A DNA stretch of 64,000 nt from Fluviispira vulneris (lineage in GTDB: Bacteria > Bdellovibrionota_B > Oligoflexia > Silvanigrellales > Silvanigrellaceae). Numbering within the stretch: position 1 is the stretch's first letter; each line of letters opens with the position of its first letter. Positions 35,777 through 45,829 of this stretch are shown here, piece after piece. The stretch lies in contig NZ_JACRSE010000004.1 in the NCBI RefSeq assembly GCF_014281055.1, forward strand, positions 310,001 to 374,000, read 5' to 3'. Position numbers and translations under genes: made by a program. Below the pieces are notes generated by a model, which was not told where the DNA came from, did not search any database, and was given only the letters and a program-made list of their open reading frames with translations.

Positions 35777-37981
35777 TTAGAACTCCAAATCAAAAACAGT
35801 CAGAGCTTCATCAAGCTCCTCAGCAATTATTTCAACAGGCTTAAATTCTTTTTGGGTAAAAAAACGTTCCACAGGTTTCCAAAATTCTTTTTCATTCAAT
35901 ACATCTAATAATGGAGTCGGCTGTCCTTCATAGAGAGCTAAAAATTTTTCTTGTGCTCGGGTGATAGCTACATACATAAGACGACGGTTGTCGATATCAT
36001 CAGGCCAATATTTATTATTTGCATCGGCTATAATAATAGAATCAAATTCAAGACCTTTTATCTGATGAATATTTGTGACAGTAACACCTTTGCGAAACTC
36101 AAAAGACTCACGTTCACTTTGTCGCACTTCAATTTTTTTAAATTTTAAGAGCGACTGAAGATCATTTTTTAAAGCTTCAATCATTTGCTTATCGTGTAAA
36201 ACAACACAAATATGCGCATGGGGTGCTTCTTCTATCCGCTTTAAAATAAAATGTGTAATTTGTTCCTTCAATTTAAAATAGGATTGAACAGAAATTATTT
36301 GTGGATAAGCTCCTTGTCTTCCTTGTAGAATTTTTTCGGAACCTATCACAGAATCGGCAAGCCACATGATTGGGAGAGTCGAACGGTGTCCGACTTCCAA
36401 TCTTGTTACTTTTGCATTCCCGAAATTTAATTGTTTTGCAATTTCATCCCAACCAATAAATTCTTTTTCTGGAAATATTTTTTGATTGGTATCGCCAACT
36501 ATAGTAACACCGGTGCGAGAGTTAACAGACTCCAGGAGAACCAATAATTGCATCGCTCCAAAATCTTGCGCTTCATCGATGACCAAGTGATCGAATTTAA
36601 AAATAGTTTCACCTAACAAACCATAGGGCAAACCACCACGTTTGAGTTGAACAAGTCGCAATAAAAGTGCATAGTCATCGTACTCTACATATTTACCGAC
36701 TTTTGCACTGCTAGCCTTACCTTCGCTTTGTATTATTTTTTGTCTTTGTCCTATTTTTTTAGCTTTTTCTTCTGTCAAACCAGGAATGCATTTCATCAAC
36801 CATTCCCAATGGCTTAATAAACTCAACAGTTCTTCTTTATACAAAATAGATTTTTCATAAACATTTTGCAGGAGTATTTCGATTTGCTCCAAACGTTTTT
36901 TTTCATACTCATCTTCTTCTTTTAATATGAGTCTTTTTATTTCTTGTCTGAATTCGATTATATCTTGCACATAGGCTGTTTCACTGCGCTTATATTTAAA
37001 TCGAATATTATCTGTATCGTACGTAGGAATTTTACTTTCGATAAAATCCCAAGTTTTTTTAGCTTGCGCCTTTACATAAACTTCCATCAATTGAGAAATA
37101 CCTGCATGGGATTTTATCATCACCAATTTTTCATTGTCTTTAAAAGAATATTTATCAAATAATTTTTTTAAATTTTTCCCGGAAATGGTTTCTAATTGGC
37201 CTTTATAAACGCTTTCCAAAGCTGAGATTGCCCAGGAATGAAAGGTATTGATTTCAATTTTATCTTCTAAGTTCAAAGATCTTATACTTTGTTTCACAAA
37301 ACTCTGCAGAGATTTATTGAACATCACAACTAAAACTTTAGTTTTTTTATTGATCCCGTGTTCTTCATTTTCATCCCATAACAACCAAGACACTCTATGC
37401 AGAGCTACTGAAGTTTTTCCCGAACCCGCACGCCCTTGAATGATCAGGGGTTCAGATGTTTTTTGCGTAATCAGTTCGTATTGTTCAGGTGTAAGTAAGG
37501 AAATGAGATCGGGTAAGCCTTCTTGTTGTGACTGTTTAACAACTTGAGTTATTTTTTCATTCTCATCTTTGCTTTGGGTATTGTTTAGGTCAACAAAGGA
37601 GCCATCATCAAGACGAACAATTTTTGCGGTGCCATTTAAATCACTCCATTCGAGGGATTTTAAATAACCCGAATATCCCTCGGCCGCGGCAAAAGCTGTT
37701 ACGGCACCTTGTATACTGCGAAAAGGAGGTTCGAGCTCAATTTCTTCACCAATATTCAATTTTTGATAATAAAACTTCGCAACAGGATGCCGCCAATCGA
37801 CTATTTTTTCTTCTTTGTTTGCCACTGCCCCAATGCGAAATTCAAAATCTTCTTTTTTATTTTTAAAAGAAACATAAGCATGCCAAGGCGTGTCCAACTC
37901 TAATTTCGGGGCTAAAACTTGAAACTCTTCGTTCACACGTTCTGCAATTTTAATTGGTTCTTTTTCATTCGCTAAGCTCAT
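35777..37981 (-). CDS. HelD-like UvrD-family (SF1) helicase
   Basis: 734 residues. The N-terminal part has FRIGAVANKEEKIVDWRHPVAKFYYQ near 48-73, matching the GRI...VVDWRAPV segment typical of HelD and helicase IV. The SF1 core has Walker A GRAGSGKT at 183-190, DEAQD near 475, the GDTNQKIFP block and the ITRAQEK end motif near 680. It overlaps the methylase stop by 17 bases and the next gene starts five bases after it, so translation is coupled. In the operon it could move along DNA or displace RNA polymerase; which it does is not shown. HelD-like members in defence operons are uncommon as far as I recall. Confidence 0.8.
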   Translation of the reverse strand: MSLANEKEPIKIAERVNEEFQVLAPKLELDTPWHAYVSFKNKKEDFEFRIGAVANKEEKIVDWRHPVAKFYYQKLNIGEEIELEPPFRSIQGAVTAFAAAEGYSGYLKSLEWSDLNGTAKIVRLDDGSFVDLNNTQSKDENEKITQVVKQSQQEGLPDLISLLTPEQYELITQKTSEPLIIQGRAGSGKTSVALHRVSWLLWDENEEHGINKKTKVLVVMFNKSLQSFVKQSIRSLNLEDKIEINTFHSWAISALESVYKGQLETISGKNLKKLFDKYSFKDNEKLVMIKSHAGISQLMEVYVKAQAKKTWDFIESKIPTYDTDNIRFKYKRSETAYVQDIIEFRQEIKRLILKEEDEYEKKRLEQIEILLQNVYEKSILYKEELLSLLSHWEWLMKCIPGLTEEKAKKIGQRQKIIQSEGKASSAKVGKYVEYDDYALLLRLVQLKRGGLPYGLLGETIFKFDHLVIDEAQDFGAMQLLVLLESVNSRTGVTIVGDTNQKIFPEKEFIGWDEIAKQLNFGNAKVTRLEVGHRSTLPIMWLADSVIGSEKILQGRQGAYPQIISVQSYFKLKEQITHFILKRIEEAPHAHICVVLHDKQMIEALKNDLQSLLKFKKIEVRQSERESFEFRKGVTVTNIHQIKGLEFDSIIIADANNKYWPDDIDNRRLMYVAITRAQEKFLALYEGQPTPLLDVLNEKEFWKPVERFFTQKEFKPVEIIAEELDEALTVFDLEF

Positions 37982-40900
37982 ATTCTTTTTCCTTTACATG
38001 TTTATCCTTTTTTCTCTCTGTTCCCTTAATCTCTTCATCTAAGTCAAAATAGGCAAATGATTTTTTAATTTCTTTTCCTAATAACAGCTGCTGTTCTTCT
38101 TCTTTTTTTCGTTCATTGTTTAGCAGTGAAAGGCGTTCGAGAATCTGTTCCCGCGCTGCAGGAGATGGGGTATAGCGAAATTCACCCTTTTCTAAATATT
38201 TACCTGCATCCTGTCCTTCATAAAAATCCATGCAGAGCTCAATGTCTTGCCATTGATAAGCAGCAAGCACCGCTTCATTTATCTGTTTGTGCAGATTGCG
38301 TAAGGCATAAATATCATCAAAAGGTGGATTTTGTTTGTCTATTTCTTCGCTATTCGATAATTTCTGGTTGTGAAATAAATTATAAACTTTGGTCAAACCA
38401 ATATTACGCTCAAGACAAATACTTTTTCGCTGGGCAAGGTATTTTTCTCCCAGAGAATTTAGCATCTGCAATTGCTCCCGACTTGGGCGCGGAAAGGGAA
38501 AGGTTTCGAAGCAGGATGAAGGTGAATAAGTTCTTGTTTTACCTAAAGTGCTACAATTTTTATCCATCCATAATTCATGAAAGTGACTTTGTAAAATAAT
38601 ATAAATTGATCTAATATTTGTTCCTAATACTACAATTTTATCAGAAAATACTTGCTTAGAATTAATTATAGTTGGACAACAATGCGCTGATACCCTGGCA
38701 ATGGCAAAAGTTTCACTTTGAATATTTAAATAATTATATAATCCCTTTGCGGAACTTGCATATTTCCACCAATATTTTCCTCTATTATCCGCTATTGTAT
38801 TTTTTCCAATATTTTCTTCTCTTTCAGGTTTTACTAACTTCTCAACTCTGTTTATTGCGGATGGGTAATCTGCAGCAACAGAGCCAGTATAGTTTGGGGC
38901 AGCAATTCCAAAGAAAATTGAATTATTTTCACCATTAATATGTTTTCTTTCATTTACTAATGATTTTGATATTTGATCCCACTCTTTATTCCCTGCTCTT
39001 CTTAAAGGCCAATCAAAAAAATTTATCACATATCTACTAGCTTCTTGCGCTGGACTGGTATTTAAGTCATCACCTGTAATATAAGGAAATAAAATATCAT
39101 TAGGATTTTTGTTTTCATTGACTAAGTTTTCTTGCATTATTTTTAATTCAGTCTTTGGCTCTAAAGTAAAACCTCTGCCAAGAATAAAACTGCCTTGAAA
39201 TGACTCTTCAGCATTTTCAACTAAAACAAAAATATTTCCACTTTTTCTTTCTGACAGTTCCTCATTTATAATATGAGTTTTTATCCCATTAATTGTCTTT
39301 TGCGCATGATCTTTTTCCTTCGCAATATGCACCACACTCACCTGTAAAGAAGCCATCCCTTCCCAGGGAGTCGAAGTGATTGCGTTAGTTATAATACCTC
39401 TCCACTTACAGACAATCGGTGTTAAACTTGCATCTTTAGTATAACCTTGAGCAATTGTACTCGTTGCAATAAAACCTAAATTGCCATTTAATTTTAAACT
39501 CATAAAGTAACGGGTAAAAAAATACGCGCAAAGATCTGTAGTGACGTTCGAATTTCTATTTTGCACCTTTAGAAAATTTAAATATTTATTGCCTAAGTTT
39601 GAACTAATTCTAGATCCCCCCAAAAAAGGGGGATTGCCAAGCACGCAGTGGAAACCACCGTCTTTAAAAACTTCGGGCCACTCGAGTTCCAGGTGAAAAA
39701 AGTTGTAAATATCGGCTAGTCTTTTGGTCTCGGCGAGTTTTTCAGGGTGTAAATTTTCGTTGTTGTGCAAATCTGCAAGGGTGGGCGCGACGCTGTTCCC
39801 TGCCTGATACTGCCAAAAAAAGGCTGCGCACCAAAGATCAGCCCGTAGTTTTTCGAGCAAGTATTGCTTTTCTTGCTTGAGTTTTAAGAATTCTTTTTCG
39901 CGGGAAATACGACTTTTGGCATCTTCCACGTCTGTTTCCGACAATTGATTAAAGGCCTCAGCTAAGTCTTCACTTGCTATGCCCATAAAGGGTTCAACCC
40001 CACTTTTGAGCTGCTTTTTATTTAAATCCCGTGCATTATTGGCAATGGTTTTGTTGTCCGCCAAGTAAGAAAGTCCACGCTGCGCAGGGTCTTTGAATTC
40101 AGGCTGCGCGGTATAAGCTGCGTTTGGAATATGGCTTGGCCACAGTTCGTAGGCAAGCCCGCGGATTTCTTTTTCCAGTTGTTTCTTTATTTTTAATTTT
40201 GCTTCCCGCTCTTTTTCAGGCAAATGGAATGAGTTGCCTAAGGCCGCTATCAACTTCTCCCGCTCTTTTTCGCGCTTGGCGATTTCTTCGCTCAATTCTT
40301 TTTGTATGGCAGCGCACATACTCTTGGTTGGCACACCGAGCAGGGCATCGCCCACGCGAATGTGGTGTTCTAAGAAAGTCAGCGGTTTGCCTGCTTCCAT
40401 GGACTCCATCCAGAGCGCCACGCGGCACAGGTCGATCGCCATGGGGTTCACGTCCAAGCCATAAATGCATTTGCGAATGACTTCTCTTACGGCCATGCGT
40501 AAATCAAGCGGTGGCGGGGAATCATCGCCGGTGCGGAGTTTCGCAATTTCAAGGCCAAGCCGATGGGCGGCAGCCACTAAAAAATGCCCACTGCCGCAGG
40601 CGGGATCCAAAATCCTGAGTTTAAACAATTCTTTTTCTTTGTCTTTCGCCGTTTTTCCTTTTTCGAGGGCATCTTCAATCGAAGCTTTTAAAGCAAAATC
40701 GAGGACGGAATTTAATATGCGTGTAGGCGTATAGTGCGCTCCTGTTACTTTACGTTCGTCGGTAAACTCTTCATTGTTTTGTGCGCCGATAGAAACCCGC
40801 TTCAATTCAAAATTAATATTGGGGATTAAAGGTAACAAACTCTCATACACACCACCAAGTTCTTCGGCACCTAAATGTCCCCAATTGACTCTCTGCTTTG

Positions 40901-42188
40901 TTCCTTTATCATCTTCGGTGAAACAGAGTGAGCGGAGTGAATTTAAAAAATATTCATTACTGACATTCGCATCGTTTAAAAAACTGGTTGCTTCATTTGA
41001 AAATAAAAATCCTCCGAGTGCCGGTAAAGCAAGACTCGTCAAACCCTCTTCGCTACCTAAGGCTTGGGTAATGAGCTTAAAAGAAAGCCACAGGTCAAAG
41101 TGCGCGCTGCCCGTTTGCCCATTGGTGGCAAAAATGCGCAAGCGTTCGGTTGAATAATATTTTTTATACAGTTCTCTCGCTTTATTTGCTGCTTTTGGCC
41201 CATGCAATAAATTGCGATCTTCTGCAACAAATAAAAAAACCAAGCGATAAATCCAGCGTAACGATTGCCGATAGAATTCTTGTTTTGTGCATTCACCTGA
41301 TTCTAATTGTGCACGAAGTCTTTCTCCAGCTTCAGAATAGTCAGAGATAAAACCAGACGCCAAGTACTCAATAGCTTTGCTCACCCCAATTTTAAGTTTA
41401 TCGAGGGCGCGAATGCCGCTTTCCATTGCTTTTTTATGCCAGAGCTCAATTATAATTTCTTTTGATTTCTCTTTTTTTAATAAAAAAACGCTCTTGTGAC
41501 ATAGTAAATATAATTTTTCAAAACTGGCAATGTCGTTCTCAGAGAAAATAAAATCACAGTCGAATTCTATATAGGATTGTCTTGTTAAGCTCGCAGTATC
41601 TCTTAAGAGGCGAATGGATTTCCCATTGGAGATAACCCCCCAAAGATGTTCCGAAGCCGCATTTAAATACTCTTGCATAAGCGAATGCGCTGTTACTTTA
41701 CGTTCCACAAGCGAGTTTTCATTTGCACTTTCGCGCAATATAGAAAAATTACGCTGGGAGTCGAAATCTTCCCACACACTGGTAAACAACAATGGAATTT
41801 GATTGTCTTCAATATAATCTAATTTATATGAGTTGGAGTTCAGTTTTTTTTCTATCCCTAAGGAATTTGGAATGGAATAACCTAATTCAGAAAATAATTC
41901 ACTTAAAAATTCGATTTTGGTTTTTAAGCGCTCATGATCCAATTCATCTTTATTCCAATCTTTATGACTCAATTGCTTTTCTTCTTGTCTTAGTTTCGAC
42001 CAAGCATTCCATTTGAGTAAAAGTTCGTTCCAAGATCTGTGAATTTTTTCTTTTAAGCTCTCTGCCCCAGTTAATGAATAAAGTTCACGTTTTATTTTCT
42101 GCTCTATATTTCTTTCAGTTAGACTTTCAATAAAATCACGATGAAATAAAGCACCCTCTAAATGAATTGCTGAATTTTTATTTATCAT
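37965..42188 (-). CDS. Large Eco57I-type N6-adenine DNA methylase (DISARM/BREX-like)
   Basis: 1407 residues. After a helical N-terminal region with EHLWGVISNGKSIRLLRD near 180-197, the methylase core has TGAHYTPTRILNSVLD (about 475-490), motif I LDPACGSGHFLVAA near 525-540 and catalytic motif IV GNPPF near 850 with the context LGNPPFLGGS. The C-terminal part is of the TaqI/Eco57I target-recognition kind. Size and layout fit DrmMI of DISARM type I, or PglX-like proteins. I see no convincing nuclease motif, so it should mark self DNA. The catalytic core (about 39600-40720) is clearly richer in G+C than its flanks. It starts four bases after the DrmD-like gene. Confidence 0.8.
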   Translation of the reverse strand: MINKNSAIHLEGALFHRDFIESLTERNIEQKIKRELYSLTGAESLKEKIHRSWNELLLKWNAWSKLRQEEKQLSHKDWNKDELDHERLKTKIEFLSELFSELGYSIPNSLGIEKKLNSNSYKLDYIEDNQIPLLFTSVWEDFDSQRNFSILRESANENSLVERKVTAHSLMQEYLNAASEHLWGVISNGKSIRLLRDTASLTRQSYIEFDCDFIFSENDIASFEKLYLLCHKSVFLLKKEKSKEIIIELWHKKAMESGIRALDKLKIGVSKAIEYLASGFISDYSEAGERLRAQLESGECTKQEFYRQSLRWIYRLVFLFVAEDRNLLHGPKAANKARELYKKYYSTERLRIFATNGQTGSAHFDLWLSFKLITQALGSEEGLTSLALPALGGFLFSNEATSFLNDANVSNEYFLNSLRSLCFTEDDKGTKQRVNWGHLGAEELGGVYESLLPLIPNINFELKRVSIGAQNNEEFTDERKVTGAHYTPTRILNSVLDFALKASIEDALEKGKTAKDKEKELFKLRILDPACGSGHFLVAAAHRLGLEIAKLRTGDDSPPPLDLRMAVREVIRKCIYGLDVNPMAIDLCRVALWMESMEAGKPLTFLEHHIRVGDALLGVPTKSMCAAIQKELSEEIAKREKEREKLIAALGNSFHLPEKEREAKLKIKKQLEKEIRGLAYELWPSHIPNAAYTAQPEFKDPAQRGLSYLADNKTIANNARDLNKKQLKSGVEPFMGIASEDLAEAFNQLSETDVEDAKSRISREKEFLKLKQEKQYLLEKLRADLWCAAFFWQYQAGNSVAPTLADLHNNENLHPEKLAETKRLADIYNFFHLELEWPEVFKDGGFHCVLGNPPFLGGSRISSNLGNKYLNFLKVQNRNSNVTTDLCAYFFTRYFMSLKLNGNLGFIATSTIAQGYTKDASLTPIVCKWRGIITNAITSTPWEGMASLQVSVVHIAKEKDHAQKTINGIKTHIINEELSERKSGNIFVLVENAEESFQGSFILGRGFTLEPKTELKIMQENLVNENKNPNDILFPYITGDDLNTSPAQEASRYVINFFDWPLRRAGNKEWDQISKSLVNERKHINGENNSIFFGIAAPNYTGSVAADYPSAINRVEKLVKPEREENIGKNTIADNRGKYWWKYASSAKGLYNYLNIQSETFAIARVSAHCCPTIINSKQVFSDKIVVLGTNIRSIYIILQSHFHELWMDKNCSTLGKTRTYSPSSCFETFPFPRPSREQLQMLNSLGEKYLAQRKSICLERNIGLTKVYNLFHNQKLSNSEEIDKQNPPFDDIYALRNLHKQINEAVLAAYQWQDIELCMDFYEGQDAGKYLEKGEFRYTPSPAAREQILERLSLLNNERKKEEEQQLLLGKEIKKSFAYFDLDEEIKGTERKKDKHVKEKEYELSE

Positions 42189-42191
42189 ATT

Positions 42192-45100
42192 TTAATTCCA
42201 ATTTACAACAGGAAGAAAGACATAGACTCCTAAGACATCGGGTACACCCACACACTCAACCCGCACACGTCGGATAGTTCCCTGTGTGCGCACACGTCTA
42301 TGTGTTTCTAAAATATCGATCATTCTTTTTTCTTTTTGCCACAAGGATAATTCATTGCATAAATGAGAAGCTGCTTCTAGAATTGGTTTTAAAAAACGAT
42401 CCCTTTCTGCCACGGTTACGTTGGCATCGGGTTGAGCTTTACTTAAAATAAGTTCAGCACTTTCACCCATAGTTATTTGATCCTGGGAAAAATCAGTAGG
42501 AGAACCTTCAAACAGAATGGGCAATATTTCTTCGACAAGCGAGGACTCTTCCTCTTTTTCTTCTCTTAATAAGTAACGAAACCGGCCTAAAAGAACCGAT
42601 GTTCTTTTACTCACAACTTTAGTGCGCATAACCCCAGCTCTTGCCGCAACTTTTAAAGGGTGATTTTTAATTAAGCCATCAAGCGAGGTTTCAAGCACTG
42701 TTCTAGCAATGTCTTCCACTTCCGGTGAGGTGCGTAAAACAAGTTTATCGATTTCTGCAAGACAGTTTGGATCGAAACTCAGTTTGAAGGAATAGTCTTT
42801 TTTATTCAGAGAACCCAGTCTATTTTTTAACTGCAAATCTGGGATTTGTGCTTCTATATAATTATCTTTTTTAACATAATGACCGCGCGTGCGCTCTATT
42901 AAAGTTAAGATAAATCTTTCAACATCTTCTTGACTGCCTAAGGATTGCTTCATGGCATCAAGTTCTTTTTTTACATCATCGACAGTGACTTTACTGTGAC
43001 TATAAAATGTTCTTGAAGTTTTTTGATATTCTTCTTTTACTTTATCTATTTTTGTTTCCAGTTTTTTCAAACGAAAGGCTTTTTCATTTGCCTCGAAACT
43101 TGCTGAGGTGTCATCGAATAATAATATTTGCTGAGATTCTTCTTTTTTTGTTTCTTTAACTTTTAAAGCCAATTGTAATATTTCTTCGCCGATATCTGTA
43201 ATAGGTAAATGCACTCCGAGTGCGTTGCGAATTTGTCTTTGCTTTTCATGCAAAATTCTTAAAAATATTTCTTCAATTGGATGGTCTTTACCGATTAAAG
43301 TAAATATATGCACTTCTGGAGATTTCTGCAGCAATCTATCCACACGCCCTTCTCGTTGTTCATGCCGATTGGGATTCCAAGCAAAGTCATAATGAATAAC
43401 TGTGTCAAAGAGCTCCTGTAAATTGACCCCCTCACTTAAACAGTCCGTACAAATAAGTATCCTTTGTCCGATATGCTCTTGAAAATCTTTCAGCACCATC
43501 TGTCGCTCTTCAGGTGAATTTTTTCCTGTTAAGGTGCGAATTTCGAGTTTGCTTTTTTGAGTGAAGGGTTGAATATTCTCATCTATTACCAATTCGTCGT
43601 ATATGTATCTTGCTGTATCAATAAATCGACAGAATATAACAATATTTCTTTTTTTCCCTAAGCATTTCTTAATGAGGATTTCATGGATTAAATTCTGTAA
43701 TTTTGGATCTTTCTTCCCAGTCAACGATTTTAAGGTTAAAGCAAGCTCTCTTTGCTTTGGACTGAGCTGCGAAAAGACAAATTCTTCCTCTTCTTCAATT
43801 GTTCTTTCAAGCGAATCTATCTTTTTTTCTTCAAGCTCAACAGTTTCTTTTTTCTTGCGCCCTCTTTTTTTCGCCTCTGGTTCTTTCGTTGCTGTTAGTT
43901 CAATTTGCGCTTTTTTCTTTGTTTTATTTTCTTCAAAATCAAGTTGAATGTTATTTATGAAATCTATTTCTTCATTTTCAAAAGAAACTCCAGGAACTTC
44001 TTCATCTGATAAAAAATAACTTTCATCTTCGCTGTCATCATTTTCATTCTGCTCGTAACTTATACTGCCGAATATATCTCTGTGGGCTTGCTTTTTTAAT
44101 TCCTCTGCATTTTTTGCATTTTTCAATGCCGATCTTCTACAGAGTGATAGGTATGCTGCTTTCGGACTCGAGGTGAGAGCTAAGACAAGTGTAAATGCAG
44201 ACCACCACTGCGCCTGCCTCCACTTGTTAGAATTTTCACCCACGTTTTCTTCTTGCAGTTGGGTGGCTTCAGCTAAAATAGAAGTACAAAGATCGATATT
44301 TAATTTAGGTAAATTATATGTAACATTATTGCGTATTCTCTCGGGAAATAAATTATCACCTAAAAATTTCTTAATATCTGGCCGTCTTCTCTGGACAAAA
44401 TAATTGGCTAATTCTTCGCGCAGTTTTTCATTTTCACTTCCCGACATATTTTCAGGTAATTTTTCTGCTAATTTTGGATTTAATATTGAAATAAGCGATC
44501 GAAAAGCTTGATTTTTTCCACTGTGAGGAGTTGCAGTAAGTAATAAAATATTTTTCTTCGGATTTTTTGCAACATCAGACAGCAATTTATGCCTCAATTG
44601 TTGGGTTTTACCCACCGCAGAGTCAGCGCATTCGTGAGCTTCATCCACCACCAAAAGATCGGGGCATTTAGCATAAAACTCATTTCTGTTCCGTTCGCTT
44701 TTAATAAAATCTATGCTCACAACTGTAAAAGGATATTCATCAAATATTCCTTTTCCTGGAGAACAATTTTTCTCTAGCGTTACAGCTTTTTTTGCTGTGA
44801 CTTCAACTGCCTCAATATGAAATTTATCATTAAGTTCCTTTGTCCACTGACTCACTAAATGAGCTGGACATAAAACTGCAAAACGTTTTACTTCATGCCT
44901 GTCGATCAATTCTCGGACAATAAGCATGGCTTCAATGGTTTTACCAACTCCAACATCATCTGCAATTAAGAGTCTTATTGCTTCGCTTTCTTGTCTCAGG
45001 GCAAGGATAAGTGGCACCAATTGATAAGCTCTTGGTTCGACAGAAATGCGCCCGAAGGAGCGAAAGGGACCGACGCCCGTGCGGATTGAAAGTCTTGCAG

Positions 45101-45329
45101 CATCTCTTAGCAAACGTGCAGAAGAAGCATCGCCTGCTTCTGCTAACGATGGAAATGGAAATTCAGCGGGCTCTATCTTTTCAATTTTTGTTAATATTCC
45201 GGTTTCTTCATTTCCTTCTCTACCTGCTAAAGGTCTAAGTAAACAGAGTTCGGAAGAACTGCCAGGGAGGACTGTCCACTCCCTCCCTCTTGCACGCACC
45301 AAAGAGCCAGGTGAAAAATGATGATCCAT
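42192..45329 (-). CDS. drmD: SNF2-family helicase, DrmD-like
   Basis: 1045 residues from ATG 45329, chosen because AAAGGG lies five bases upstream; an upstream extension of 20 residues lacks a good site. The N-terminus FSPGSLVRARGREWTVLPG matches, from memory, DISARM SNF2 helicases. The core has Walker A DDVGVGKT near 124-131, DEAH at 229-232, LLLTATPHSGK near 265, CTDCLSEGVNLQ near 630 and the NRHEQREGRVDRL motif near 655. A charged Lys/Glu-rich insert lies about 410-520. It is the first gene of the four-gene operon, so the promoter probably lies in the 500-base AT-rich gap upstream. It would move or remodel DNA in phage restriction. Confidence 0.78.
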   Translation of the reverse strand: MDHHFSPGSLVRARGREWTVLPGSSSELCLLRPLAGREGNEETGILTKIEKIEPAEFPFPSLAEAGDASSARLLRDAARLSIRTGVGPFRSFGRISVEPRAYQLVPLILALRQESEAIRLLIADDVGVGKTIEAMLIVRELIDRHEVKRFAVLCPAHLVSQWTKELNDKFHIEAVEVTAKKAVTLEKNCSPGKGIFDEYPFTVVSIDFIKSERNRNEFYAKCPDLLVVDEAHECADSAVGKTQQLRHKLLSDVAKNPKKNILLLTATPHSGKNQAFRSLISILNPKLAEKLPENMSGSENEKLREELANYFVQRRRPDIKKFLGDNLFPERIRNNVTYNLPKLNIDLCTSILAEATQLQEENVGENSNKWRQAQWWSAFTLVLALTSSPKAAYLSLCRRSALKNAKNAEELKKQAHRDIFGSISYEQNENDDSEDESYFLSDEEVPGVSFENEEIDFINNIQLDFEENKTKKKAQIELTATKEPEAKKRGRKKKETVELEEKKIDSLERTIEEEEEFVFSQLSPKQRELALTLKSLTGKKDPKLQNLIHEILIKKCLGKKRNIVIFCRFIDTARYIYDELVIDENIQPFTQKSKLEIRTLTGKNSPEERQMVLKDFQEHIGQRILICTDCLSEGVNLQELFDTVIHYDFAWNPNRHEQREGRVDRLLQKSPEVHIFTLIGKDHPIEEIFLRILHEKQRQIRNALGVHLPITDIGEEILQLALKVKETKKEESQQILLFDDTSASFEANEKAFRLKKLETKIDKVKEEYQKTSRTFYSHSKVTVDDVKKELDAMKQSLGSQEDVERFILTLIERTRGHYVKKDNYIEAQIPDLQLKNRLGSLNKKDYSFKLSFDPNCLAEIDKLVLRTSPEVEDIARTVLETSLDGLIKNHPLKVAARAGVMRTKVVSKRTSVLLGRFRYLLREEKEEESSLVEEILPILFEGSPTDFSQDQITMGESAELILSKAQPDANVTVAERDRFLKPILEAASHLCNELSLWQKEKRMIDILETHRRVRTQGTIRRVRVECVGVPDVLGVYVFLPVVNWN

Positions 45330-45829
45330 GAAATGCCCTTTACAAAAGTATAAAATAAAATTCTCAATGAAAAAAAATGTGACAGGCATGAACTTAACAA
45401 ATATTTTTTTTATTGTGAAACAATTATTATACTTATTTTATTGGAATAAAACCATATTTTTACATGATTATTAATTAGGCTACCATTTACAAAATAGATT
45501 ATAATAAATAGCTTCTTCTTATTTTTATAACTTACTATAATTATATTTATTTTTATATATATTACAATTTTTTACAAATACATTGTCTTCAAAACTAGAT
45601 ATTAAAATTTTTTACGATTCAAGTGCCACATGAGAAAGTCAATCCTGCTAAATATGCAGGTTCTATTCTTTTAAATATTTTATGCATTAAATTTATGCAA
45701 AATAAATACACACAAATCCATTTTGCATTATTTATTTTTTTTTAGTAAATTATTATATTTTAAGTTTTGTTTTTAAAAAAAAATAAAACTTAAAATTAAA
45801 TGCTAAATCTTAATATATAAGGAATATTT
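45330..45829. other. AT-rich intergenic region between divergent genes
   Basis: Five hundred bases between the defence operon (minus) and a small secreted protein (plus), so promoters for both probably lie here. It is almost pure A/T, apart from a short less AT-rich patch near 45625-45665. It holds a perfect 12-base inverted repeat (45757-45796). No gene is seen. Confidence 0.6.
45757..45796. repeat. 12-base inverted repeat upstream of the secreted protein gene
   Basis: Arms ATTTTAAGTTTT (45757-45768) and AAAACTTAAAAT (45785-45796), perfect complements, separated by 16 A/T-rich bases that can also pair. It lies 34 bases before the ATG of the small secreted protein. It could be an operator or a transcript hairpin; A/T composition makes chance pairing more likely than usual. 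Confidence 0.45.

Noticed and set aside
40124-40480. Long plus-strand frame inside the methylase gene
   Set aside because: Lies in the G+C-rich methylase core, Arg/Pro-rich, no ribosome binding site; a shadow of the minus-strand coding region.
30420-45329. BREX or simple type IIG restriction system
   Set aside because: No BrxA/B/C/Z-like genes, and the methylase shows no convincing nuclease motif. The SNF2 plus DUF1998 helicases fit DISARM/Druantia-like systems better.
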